A DNA stretch of 5,089 nt from Gammaproteobacteria bacterium (GTDB lineage: Bacteria > Pseudomonadota > Gammaproteobacteria > Coxiellales > Coxiellaceae), in the NCBI GenBank assembly GCA_022600315.1, contig JAHZKQ010000072.1, positions 1-5,089 of the forward strand, written 5' to 3'. Positions within the stretch are counted from its first letter, which is position 1, and each line of letters starts with the position of its first letter. A model generated the notes under the pieces. It was not told the origin of the DNA. It did no database searches and saw only the letters and a program-made list of their open reading frames with translations. Below are positions 1 through 5,002 of this stretch, in pieces. Both the position numbers and the translations under genes were made by a program.

Positions 1-1
1 G

Positions 2-514
2 CAACTCACTACCGCCGACATTGATACCGCGCTCATCAATGTAAATACCGCGTTGGCACAGCAGTCAACCAAGAAGCAGGTTCTGGTCACTGCCATCGAA
101 GAAGAAAATATCCTTACCCGGCGCTGGGAAATGATGGGTGACGAAGGCGGCTTACTGGGCGTGGTGCTGGAAAATCTTCTCGACGCACAACAACGTCGCA
201 CCGAAGCTGAACGTGAGTGGAGCAGCGCACAGGTCCGCTACTTGACCTCGATCGTGGCGTTGCAGAGGGCAATGGGAACATTGCTCATTACCGAAGGAAT
301 CCATCCAGTCAAAGACGGGCGATGTGGAATACATTTTGTTCAGGATGCGATTGTGCCTGATGCGAAAGGTTTCATTTCACCATCTGACATCACACCTGCT
401 GTGGAAGCTGAAATTGATGCTGCCATTGAAGCCGACGCAAAGCCACAGTTGAAGCGTGATCTGGACAATGGAGATGAACAGGAATCGTCTGCTGTGCCCC
501 GCCGCACAAAATAA
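2..514 (+). CDS. TolC-family outer membrane efflux protein, C-terminal part (5' truncated by window edge)
   Basis: The frame is open from base 2 and gives 170 residues of the C-terminal end; the start lies outside the window. TolC-family proteins form the outer-membrane and periplasmic tunnel of tripartite efflux or type I secretion systems, working with an inner-membrane pump and an adaptor. The visible part fits the last coiled-coil helices and closing strand of the second repeat. It has a long Ala/Gln/Glu-rich helix, a run LLDAQQRRTEAEREW, and the family-typical end of the barrel repeat, VRYLTSIVALQRAMGTLL. A polar, acidic tail follows. Base composition is clearly GC-richer than everything downstream, which suggests a different origin. 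The TAA stop (512-514) lies within sequence that reads as pilW in another frame, so the native C-terminus may have been replaced at a recombination junction. The family call is firm; the transported substrate is unknown. Confidence 0.82.
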   Translation, partial: QLTTADIDTALINVNTALAQQSTKKQVLVTAIEEENILTRRWEMMGDEGGLLGVVLENLLDAQQRRTEAEREWSSAQVRYLTSIVALQRAMGTLLITEGIHPVKDGRCGIHFVQDAIVPDAKGFISPSDITPAVEAEIDAAIEADAKPQLKRDLDNGDEQESSAVPRRTK

Positions 515-644
515 TTATGGCGCTTTTCTTTGCCGGCAAAAACATTATCAGTTAGGCCTTAATTATTTATTAAAAGCCGCACATAATCCAAATTACACGC
601 ATGCCAATATGGCTTTAATCAATGCTAAAAAGTGTCGGCGGTAA
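510..644 (+). pseudogene. pilW: pilW/pilF fragment (type IV pilus biogenesis TPR lipoprotein), truncated at both ends
   Basis: These 44 codons read NNYGAFLCRQ, then a helix pair, KAAHNPNY and NAKKC. This matches the pattern of one tetratricopeptide unit in PilW/PilF, where NNYG-FLC, a Y-x-A-like helix, an A--NP-Y segment and a C-terminal N(A)--C are conserved. PilW is an outer-membrane lipoprotein needed for PilQ secretin assembly. The intact protein is about 230-260 residues with a lipobox and several TPRs. Here the lipoprotein signal and earlier repeats are missing, homology begins exactly where the TolC-type gene ends, and a stop follows CRR before the remaining TPRs. The frame stays open back to about 456, but that part only shadows the TolC gene. 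No translation start is visible at the junction. This is a relic and very unlikely to work. Identification rests on motif memory, not a search. Confidence 0.72.
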
Positions 645-839
645 AGGTAAATGGGGTCGTTCAGAAATTTAAAAAATCTATTTACAAACTGAAAAAGTTG
701 AGCTAGGACGCAAGATCTACTACTCAACCGAAAGGAATCCATCACAAACATATTTATTTTCTAAAAAATTTAAGCGCGACCCGCAAGTGCACAAACACAA
801 GCGAGCCGCTAACCATCACCAATATACAAGGTATCAGTA
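645..839. other. Intergenic stretch with a start-less open frame (673-840)
   Basis: No recognisable gene is present. One plus-strand frame is open from 673 to a TAA at 838-840, about 55 codons. It would encode a very basic sequence with segments such as LGRKIYYSTERNPSQ and RDPQVHKHKRAANHHQYTRYQ. There is no ATG, and the only GTG is late and lacks a ribosome binding site, so it looks like the tail of a lost gene or chance. Its stop overlaps the next ATG as TAATG. No convincing sigma-70 promoter stands out; TTGAGC at 699-704 lacks a good -10 partner at proper spacing. Confidence 0.35.
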
Positions 840-1010
840 ATGGCTAAGGGAACATTAGGCATTTTGCCTACATTCGTCAAGACTTTCTTCATTCTTATTA
901 CTAATTTGGCCCTTGGGGCTAATTATTTAACCTTAAAACAAGCAATCCCGTGGACTCTCTCACGCCTTAAACCATTATTGGTTGGCGGGAGCTGCGATAA
1001 TGTTATCTGA
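840..1010 (+). CDS. Possible small membrane protein, 56 residues, unrecognised
   Basis: This short ORF starts with ATG at 840, eight bases after an AAGG sequence (828-831), and ends at TGA 1008-1010. The product begins MAKGTLGILP and has one hydrophobic stretch, roughly residues 7-29 (FVKTFFILITNLALGA), followed by a moderately basic tail. I do not recognise it. In its favour are the usable ribosome binding site, the TAATG junction with the preceding open frame, and an 11-bp overlap with the next gene's ATG at 1000, an arrangement typical of translational coupling. Against it are its shortness, lack of known relatives and position in a region that also contains gene debris. It could be a leader ORF for the regulator downstream or the end of a decayed gene. 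Confidence 0.35.
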   Translation: MAKGTLGILPTFVKTFFILITNLALGANYLTLKQAIPWTLSRLKPLLVGGSCDNVI

Positions 1011-1386
1011 ATCATCTATTGTCGATTATCAATGCGTACCCATTGATATGGTGAATCATTATTTACAGCATGGTTATACGCTATGGGGTATGCCGGTCAT
1101 TTTAATGAATCAAGTTTTGCAAGCAATGATTAAACGATTCGATAAAGTGATACTTCCTGAAAAATCTGCCAATTTATTTCCTGACCCAAAACTTATACTC
1201 ACCCAAAATGAACAGCAATGCTTAAGCTTATTGCGTGATGATTATTGTGTAAAACAACTGGAAGTTGAATTAGATTGCTCATCTCGCCATGTCACTCGGC
1301 TATTAAAAAGTTTACGCCAAAAATTACATTGTCAGAATAATACTGCACTAGTTTTTACCGCTTATAAAAAAGGTTGCTTGCACTGA
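1000..1386 (+). CDS. LuxR-type helix-turn-helix transcriptional regulator, 128 residues
   Basis: Residues 66-127 fit the LuxR/NarL/GerE DNA-binding domain. LTQNEQQCLSLL corresponds to the consensus LT-RE--VL-LL, CVKQLEVELDCSSRHVTRLL to the scaffold and recognition helices, and LRQKLHCQNNTALVFTAYKKG to the closing I--KL----R--A-----G segment. The first 60 residues are not a receiver, PAS or autoinducer domain. They contain VDYQCVPID, HGYTLWGMPV and QVLQAMIK, a pattern reminiscent of small DUF1737-like 'GW-L-G-P' modules, but this is tentative. The ATG at 1000 is chosen because GGAG (988-991) lies eight bases upstream; a TTG at 982 in the same frame has no such support. The protein should bind DNA as a dimer, but targets and signal are unknown. 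It overlaps the small ORF upstream, is followed nine bases later by a strong hairpin, and sits next to a free-standing receiver gene. Confidence 0.85.
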   Translation: MLSESSIVDYQCVPIDMVNHYLQHGYTLWGMPVILMNQVLQAMIKRFDKVILPEKSANLFPDPKLILTQNEQQCLSLLRDDYCVKQLEVELDCSSRHVTRLLKSLRQKLHCQNNTALVFTAYKKGCLH

Positions 1387-1394
1387 AATTTTTT

Positions 1395-1462
1395 AACTTG
1401 GCGCAAATCCGCCAGAATTGGCTAACATCAGCCATAATCTGGCGCCTTTACGCCAACTTTTT
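1395..1462 (+). terminator. Long nested palindrome with T tract: probable Rho-independent terminator
   Basis: The sequence folds as a near-continuous hairpin. TTGGCG (1398-1403) pairs with CGCCAA (1451-1456), AAA (1405-1407) with TTT (1447-1449), CGCCAGA (1410-1416) with TCTGGCG (1438-1444), and TGGCT (1419-1423) with AGCCA (1430-1434) around a six-base loop. The outer stem is followed by CTTTTT (1457-1462). It begins nine bases after the HTH gene's stop, so it most likely ends that transcript and insulates the receiver gene. The stem is longer and more interrupted than most terminators, so it could also be a member of a repeated palindromic element. Confidence 0.75.
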
Positions 1463-1504
1463 AAGAGATAATGCACAAGCATTTAACTTAAAAAGGAATT
1501 TAAC

Positions 1505-1924
1505 ATGAAACCTGAGTTTCCAGATTACTGTATATCAAACCACGTACTACTGGTAGAAGACGATCCAATTTGTCAAAAAGTCACTTGCCATTTCCTAAAT
1601 CAATTTAATTGTAATACCGTTGTGCTTAATCGCGGCACCGATATCACGCACTGTATCAGTCGAGATATATTTGATTTAGTATTGCTGGATATCCACTTAG
1701 CGGATATTAATGGACTACTACTCTGCCCTTGCATTAAAGCCATGCGCCCTGACTTGGCAGTGGTTGCCTTAACGGCTTGCAACATAGATAACCCCACAAA
1801 ATATATCGCCGCCGGATTTGATGAAGTACACGCAAAACCACTAACGCAAATGAAGTTACTTAGTATTTTACAACGATACTGTGGTTTGCCATCAACAGAA
1901 GAAGATATCGGTATCACAACATAA
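1505..1924 (+). CDS. Free-standing CheY-like response regulator receiver domain, 139 residues
   Basis: This is a single REC domain with no output domain. The phosphorylation machinery is complete: acidic residues E18/D19/D20 in LLVEDDP, phospho-acceptor D62 in LVLLDIHLADING, T90 in VVALTA and K111 in HAKPL. The fold should accept a phosphoryl group from a histidine kinase, with output through protein contacts as in CheY or phosphorelay proteins; no kinase is in the window. The style (HVLLVEDDPICQKV, AAGFDE, KPLT) resembles receiver domains of hybrid sensor kinases, so it may derive from or serve one. The usual Pro after the phospho-Asp turn is replaced (HLAD). Nine cysteines (9, 23, 28, 36, 50, 74, 76, 92, 126) are unusual for the size. 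The ATG at 1505 follows AAAGGA (1492-1497) by seven bases. The upstream neighbour is a LuxR-type HTH protein, so the two may be a split regulator. Confidence 0.94.
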   Translation: MKPEFPDYCISNHVLLVEDDPICQKVTCHFLNQFNCNTVVLNRGTDITHCISRDIFDLVLLDIHLADINGLLLCPCIKAMRPDLAVVALTACNIDNPTKYIAAGFDEVHAKPLTQMKLLSILQRYCGLPSTEEDIGITT

Positions 1925-1953
1925 AAAGTGAGAAACTCTAGCCATTATCTTTC

Positions 1954-1984
1954 AAAACGCCGAGATAAAATTGGGCATTTTTTT
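1954..1984 (+). terminator. Weak Rho-independent terminator after the receiver gene
   Basis: AAAACGCC (1954-1961) can pair with GGCATTTT (1974-1981) with one C/A mismatch, followed by more T residues (the T run spans 1978-1984). Only three G/C pairs hold the stem, so it is a weak but correctly placed candidate about 30 bases after the stop codon. Confidence 0.4.
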
Positions 1985-2080
1985 ATAAAAATTTGGGGTC
2001 ATAGCACTTATCTGATTGTTTATAAAAAGAAATAACAGCTATAAAAATTGGGCTTTATCATATATAAATTTGGGGTATTT
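1965..2080 (+). repeat. Four degenerate ATAAAA-TTGGG direct repeats
   Basis: Four similar blocks occur at 1965-1981, 1985-2002, 2041-2057 and 2064-2080. They share ATAAA(A)(A)TT(T)GGG(G) followed by a pyrimidine or T and an A/T-rich run. Start-to-start distances are 20, 56 and 23 bases. They lie between the receiver gene and the promoter for the right-hand cluster. They may be protein-binding sites or simply low-complexity drift; a GGGGTC core also appears at 653-658. Copy 1 overlaps the weak terminator. Confidence 0.35.
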
Positions 2081-2106
2081 ATCTTTATTTTTCAATAAGT
2101 TAGCTA

Positions 2107-2135
2107 TTGACTATATAATAGACACAGTGTATTAT
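2107..2135 (+). promoter_or_regulatory. Sigma-70-type promoter (TTGACT-17-TATTAT)
   Basis: TTGACT (2107-2112) and TATTAT (2130-2135) each match five of six consensus bases and are separated by the optimal 17 bases. Transcription would start near 2142. It is the only strong promoter I see before the membrane cluster. It would give a leader of about 190 nt to the small ORF at 2331 or about 370 nt to the large gene at 2514. A/T-rich regions produce such matches by chance, so use is not proven. Confidence 0.6.
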
Positions 2136-2330
2136 AGCGACTTAACAGTGAATGTTAATGTATTGGATGATGTACAGAATGAACAGAAGTTAGAAAATTA
2201 GAGAACCGGCAAGGAAATCCGCCATAGGACCTTTTTCACAACGGAACCGACAGGTAGTCATAAGTATATTGATTCAACCAAGCAGAATAGCTTAGCAAAT
2301 ATGTGTGATGAGTTTTGATAGTGACTAATT

Positions 2331-2471
2331 ATGACTAAACAGAAAACAATAAAACAAATCTTTCTGCAAAAGATTATCCCAGCCTTCTTTAAAGGCATGA
2401 GTGAAGCGATGACAATTGTGATGATTATTGCCGTGGTTTTACTGGTGGTATTGGCTTTGGTTTTGCATTGA
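2331..2471 (+). CDS. Possible 46-residue single-pass membrane peptide
   Basis: The ORF begins with ATG at 2331 and ends at TGA 2469-2471. The N-terminal half is basic and amphipathic (MTKQKTIKQIFLQKIIP), then FFKGMSEAM leads into a strong membrane helix, about residues 25-45 (MTIVMIIAVVLLVVLALVL). Codon choice in this part is less A/T-biased than the flanks and looks like real membrane-protein coding. The weak point is the start: no Shine-Dalgarno sequence precedes 2331, and an in-frame TGA lies just upstream at 2322-2324. An internal ATG at 2400 would leave only the helix. The next gene begins 42 bases after its stop, so it could be the first gene of the cluster. It is too small to assign to any family; its shape is compatible with small membrane subunits, holin-like peptides or type I toxins. 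Confidence 0.42.
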   Translation: MTKQKTIKQIFLQKIIPAFFKGMSEAMTIVMIIAVVLLVVLALVLH

Positions 2472-2501
2472 ATACTGTAAAAAATAATGAGCATAAATAT
2501 G

Positions 2502-2507
2502 AGGAGA
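2502..2507 (+). promoter_or_regulatory. Ribosome binding site that fixes the start at 2514
   Basis: AGGAGA (2502-2507, within GAGGAGA) lies six to seven bases before the ATG at 2514. The frame stays open back to an ATG at 2487, but that one has no such signal and its extension would contain the purine-rich site itself, so 2514 is preferred. Confidence 0.8.
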
Positions 2508-2513
2508 TTAAAA

Positions 2514-3677
2514 ATGTTGCATAAATTTGGTTTAGTCGTTTTAAGTATCTTAGCTATTGTATTTACTAGTTTATTGATTAGCCAACTAGCAATCCATACA
2601 ATTGATGGTTATGAAGAAAATAGCATAAGCCTTAAAATCCAAAAGCAAATAGTAAAGCAGAATCATTTAGATAGTCAAATTATCAATGGATTTTTAAATT
2701 ATGAAACAGTAGTTGATAAATACATTACTAATCAAACTGATGCAAATAAAAAAGCACTGCTATCTATTAGCCAACAATTAAGCCATACACTAAATAAAGC
2801 AAGCCACTTATATGGGCTTTCAGTTAAGCGGCCTATCGATCTTTTTCAAGTATGGAAGTTCCAGTTTGAGAAAAAACTTTTAAAATCACCAAAAGCACAG
2901 AAAAAAAGACCATGGACCTTGTCATTATTAAGCTATCAAGAACTTATTCGTAAAAAAATTAATAGCGCACAACAAGACTATCAAAATTTAGCATTTAATC
3001 AATTGCTCTTTTTATCTAACAATCATATAAATAAACCTAAGTCAGAAACTGTAAAAAAAGTTAAATTATTGTATCAAAATAAAGTGAAGGCCTTAATGCC
3101 TGCGGCGATTCAATGGTTTAAAAGTCAAAATGATTTTACAAACTGCATTCCTAACTTATTAGATATTAGCAGTCCAGAGAGTGTTGCAAGATATACTACC
3201 TTTATTCAATATCGCAGTCGTTACTGTGCATTTATGGCAAAGAGTAAGGCAAATAGTTTTTATCAAACATTACGTCTCGCACCTACCACAGACGACAATA
3301 AGAAACGTATTAATGATGCTTTGGCAGTGTATAGGATTGCTCAACAACGCATGCAACAAGAAATAAAATCGGCTCAAGCAAAATATGGTCATTTATCTTA
3401 TGTGGATTATTTTAAGAAATATGTGCGGCCACTGATTCCAAAATACCGAAAAGTACTGCGAGCAAAATCCCAAAGTGAAAATCAACGTATTGTTTTTAGT
3501 GTTTGTGAACCCGGCATACAACCTGTAGTGGATTTTCGTAATCCCAAGATAGACGCCAAAGTAGCGGCTTATGAAATGTACGGATATCAATACTGTCACA
3601 GTTATTTTCAAGGTAGTGATAAAACCTATCAGCAATTGCAGGTGGGGCGATATAAAGATAAGAGAAGGTCAAAGTAA
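2514..3677 (+). CDS. Uncharacterised signal-anchored periplasmic protein, 387 residues
   Basis: I do not recognise this protein. Residues 1-5 are short and positively charged, and residues 6-26 form a strong hydrophobic segment (FGLVVLSILAIVFTSLLISQL). This acts as an anchor or uncleaved signal, so the remaining 360 residues should be periplasmic. That part is mainly alpha-helical, rich in Lys, Gln, Asn and Tyr, and very basic, ending KDKRRSK. The central region (about 150-300) has long polar helices. Four cysteines (211, 238, 331, 361) could form two disulfides. No catalytic motif, lipobox or peptidoglycan-binding motif is visible. The start is set by GAGGAG before 2514. It is followed after 34 bases by the next membrane gene in the same direction, so the genes probably form one operon. 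The helical shape could suit a scaffold or sensor domain, but this is only inference. Confidence 0.85.
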   Translation: MLHKFGLVVLSILAIVFTSLLISQLAIHTIDGYEENSISLKIQKQIVKQNHLDSQIINGFLNYETVVDKYITNQTDANKKALLSISQQLSHTLNKASHLYGLSVKRPIDLFQVWKFQFEKKLLKSPKAQKKRPWTLSLLSYQELIRKKINSAQQDYQNLAFNQLLFLSNNHINKPKSETVKKVKLLYQNKVKALMPAAIQWFKSQNDFTNCIPNLLDISSPESVARYTTFIQYRSRYCAFMAKSKANSFYQTLRLAPTTDDNKKRINDALAVYRIAQQRMQQEIKSAQAKYGHLSYVDYFKKYVRPLIPKYRKVLRAKSQSENQRIVFSVCEPGIQPVVDFRNPKIDAKVAAYEMYGYQYCHSYFQGSDKTYQQLQVGRYKDKRRSK

Positions 3678-3711
3678 ATTATTTTAGATAGAACGTTAGT
3701 AGGTTGTAGTG

Positions 3712-4335
3712 ATGTCAGTAAATATTTTTTGGGTGTTATTAACAGTAGTGCTTACATACTTTTTTAGTAAAGATATTGAAATGTCTGCACTATCAGGAGT
3801 TATAGTGCTAATTATTTTTGGTTATCTGGGGACTTTTTCCAGTGTTTTTTCTTACCTTAAAAATAGAGATAAAGAAATAACACTAAAACTTATAGCTGAG
3901 AAGCTAATGATTTTACTGTTTTTACTTACTTTAACGTTAGCACTGTATTTTTACTTTTCCCCAATTACTAAAGCAGATTTATCACTTCGCAAGCTAGATA
4001 AAGCCTATCAAGTAATGTCAACAAGTGATGTTTTGCATGCTATCAAAACTCTAAAAGCACATCCCAATGATATCCGCTATTGCGCACTAATTATGTTTCC
4101 ATCCTTGAAGGATAACAAGTCATCATCAATTTCACGTTACTTGGCATATTATTATCTTGAAGATAAATATTGTAGTGATTTTTGGCAATTTGGAGATAAA
4201 AATTGTGTGTATTTAAAAAACTTAAACTATAACGGCCACTCGGTTGAGTTAATGAAGAATATACGGCTTTGCGAGATTGCAAAAAGTGGCTCATTTAAAT
4301 TGAGATTACTTGAGGTTGAGCAGCGCAATGGCTAA
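3712..4335 (+). CDS. Uncharacterised membrane protein, three TM segments, 207 residues
   Basis: No family is recognised. Hydrophobic segments fall at about 4-18 (NIFWVLLTVVLTYFF), 26-47 (ALSGVIVLIIFGYLGTFSSV) and 65-83 (LMILLFLLTLTLALYFYF). The loop 48-64 is rich in Lys/Arg, so by the positive-inside rule it is cytoplasmic and the C-terminal domain (84-207) is periplasmic. That domain has four cysteines (124, 154, 165, 187) in YCALIM, YCSDFW, NCVYL and LCEIA contexts, a spacing that suggests two disulfides or a short Sel1-like helical fold, though no Sel1 signature is clear. The ATG at 3712 is chosen over the adjacent GTG at 3709; AGG at 3701-3703 is a modest ribosome binding site. The gene follows the 387-residue gene by 34 bases, and its last eight bases overlap the next ATG (ATGGCTAA), indicating translational coupling. 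Confidence 0.83.
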   Translation: MSVNIFWVLLTVVLTYFFSKDIEMSALSGVIVLIIFGYLGTFSSVFSYLKNRDKEITLKLIAEKLMILLFLLTLTLALYFYFSPITKADLSLRKLDKAYQVMSTSDVLHAIKTLKAHPNDIRYCALIMFPSLKDNKSSSISRYLAYYYLEDKYCSDFWQFGDKNCVYLKNLNYNGHSVELMKNIRLCEIAKSGSFKLRLLEVEQRNG

Positions 4336-4795
4336 GAAAAATTCTAAAAAAAAGGCCAGTGAAAACGGATTGCTAAGAACTCGTGAAGCAATTATAGCGG
4401 GACTTATTTCTGGCCTGGTATCATTATCATTATGGGTCTTAAATCACCAGAACTATAATTCAAAAGCTGAGAGCAGTATAAAGGTTAATGTGCTTAATCA
4501 GTTTGAGCTTGCTAAGAATGGATTATACATTGACATTAGCACTTGTCTTTCAGCAGGAAAGATTTCCAATGTATCCGAGAATGTTAGGATCAAACGGAGA
4601 GAGGACTTAGTCAGATATGCCATGGATCACAGAAAATCAATCAAACCCGGCACAATGTTTAATATTGCTCTACTGACCAGGTTTGACGATACCCAACATT
4701 TAAAAAAACTCTGCAAACTAAAAAACAAACAACTCACCGCCATCCAGAACAAGCTTAATTCACTTCAAGTTTCTATATCAAGAACTATTGATTGA
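4328..4795 (+). CDS. Uncharacterised single-pass membrane protein, 155 residues
   Basis: No family is recognised. The N-terminus is extremely lysine-rich (MAKKNSKKKA), followed by a membrane helix at about 21-38 (AIIAGLISGLVSLSLWVL), so the rest should face the periplasm. Residues 45-155 form a small basic domain with two cysteines (73 in DISTCLSAGK, 129 in KKLCKLKNK), possibly one disulfide. A helix with heptad-like hydrophobics closes the protein. The ATG at 4328 overlaps the end of the preceding gene by eight bases. A TTG at 4310 in frame is less likely, because the poly-Lys start is a natural N-terminus. GAGG at 4312-4315 is rather distant, so translation probably depends on coupling to the upstream gene. 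It is the last gene of the cluster, and no clear intrinsic terminator follows. Confidence 0.82.
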   Translation: MAKKNSKKKASENGLLRTREAIIAGLISGLVSLSLWVLNHQNYNSKAESSIKVNVLNQFELAKNGLYIDISTCLSAGKISNVSENVRIKRREDLVRYAMDHRKSIKPGTMFNIALLTRFDDTQHLKKLCKLKNKQLTAIQNKLNSLQVSISRTID

Positions 4796-4803
4796 CTTTA
4801 GTT

Positions 4804-4878
4804 TTAAAAAGTTACACAAACAGCAGCCTTTGCCTCTTTAGAAAAAAAGCTTTTAAAAAAAGTTTTTAAATTTTGCAT
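4804..4878 (-). CDS. Possible 24-residue peptide, minus strand
   Basis: Read on the minus strand, an ATG at 4878-4876 follows AAGGA (4887-4891) by eight bases. The product is amphipathic and basic, starting MQNLKTFFKSFFSKEAK, then a short hydrophobic end with one Cys (AAVCVTF). Two T7 runs within the frame (4855-4861 and 4842-4848 as A on the plus strand) make it prone to slippage or to sequencing error. It ends eight bases from the stop of the plus-strand cluster, so the two units converge. It could be a small toxin-like or regulatory peptide, or chance. No family is recognised. Confidence 0.38.
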   Translation of the reverse strand: MQNLKTFFKSFFSKEAKAAVCVTF

Positions 4879-4918
4879 TTTAATATTCCTTTTGGTTGTT
4901 AAAAATAATTACCTAAAA

Positions 4919-5002
4919 TTAAAATAATTTAATCTCCAGGTAGTTAAACAATAAAATACATGCCGGATAAGCAAGTATCATAAACAAGTATTGCCATTCC
5001 AT
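4919..5002 (-). CDS. Probable 27-residue single-helix membrane peptide, minus strand
   Basis: The ATG at 5002-5000 follows a perfect AAGGAG (5009-5014) by six bases. The product starts MEWQYLFMILAYPACILLF and ends in a short polar tail (NYLEIKLF), which makes it a single membrane helix with an aromatic N-terminal edge. Such miniature proteins are typical of accessory subunits of larger membrane complexes (the size class of CydX or KdpF), small regulators, or type I toxins; it shows no motif that assigns it to any of these. Its start overlaps the stop of a 15-codon ORF as TAATG, and a 24-codon ORF follows after 40 bases. The ribosome binding site makes real translation likely despite the length. 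Confidence 0.5.
   Translation of the reverse strand: MEWQYLFMILAYPACILLFNYLEIKLF

Larger units (their letters stand above)
1925..2330. other. 406-bp non-coding stretch
   Basis: No convincing gene lies here. A 61-codon frame at 2016-2201 starts with TTG without a ribosome binding site and is crossed by a promoter, so it is not accepted. The stretch holds a weak terminator, four A/T-rich repeats, one good promoter, and a slightly GC-richer patch at 2202-2260 with two related sequences, GAACCGGCAAGG (2203-2214) and GAACCGACAGG (2244-2254). The part after the promoter could be a leader or a small RNA; I see no clear intrinsic terminator within it. Confidence 0.6.

Noticed and set aside
152..334. 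60-codon minus-strand ORF
   Set aside because: It lies opposite the clearly coding efflux gene and has no recognisable product.
456..644. 62-codon plus-strand ORF as an intact gene
   Set aside because: Its first 18 codons shadow the efflux gene and only 510-644 shows pilW-like sequence; it is a fragment with no start signal.
673..840. Resemblance of LGRKIYY to cytochrome c peroxidase starts (LGRKLF)
   Set aside because: No CxxCH heme motif or further similarity follows, so the match is too short to mean anything.
1600..1917. 105-codon minus-strand ORF
   Set aside because: It is the antisense of the receiver gene, whose catalytic residues prove the plus frame.
2016..2201. 61-codon plus-strand ORF starting with TTG
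   Set aside because: It has no ribosome binding site, consists of A/T-rich repeats in its first half and is crossed by the promoter at 2107-2135.
645..2330. Insertion sequence or integrase traces
   Set aside because: No transposase-like frame, terminal inverted repeat pair or target duplication could be found despite the junction at 510.
2258..2494. 78-codon minus-strand ORF with hydrophobic stretches
   Set aside because: Its hydrophobicity is explained by being antisense to the small membrane ORF; no start signal is visible.
3181..3635. Minor ORFs inside the 387-residue gene on both strands
   Set aside because: They are shadows of the long plus-strand frame with its good ribosome binding site.
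4091..4294. 67-codon minus-strand ORF
   Set aside because: It is antisense to the periplasmic domain of the 207-residue protein and lacks support.
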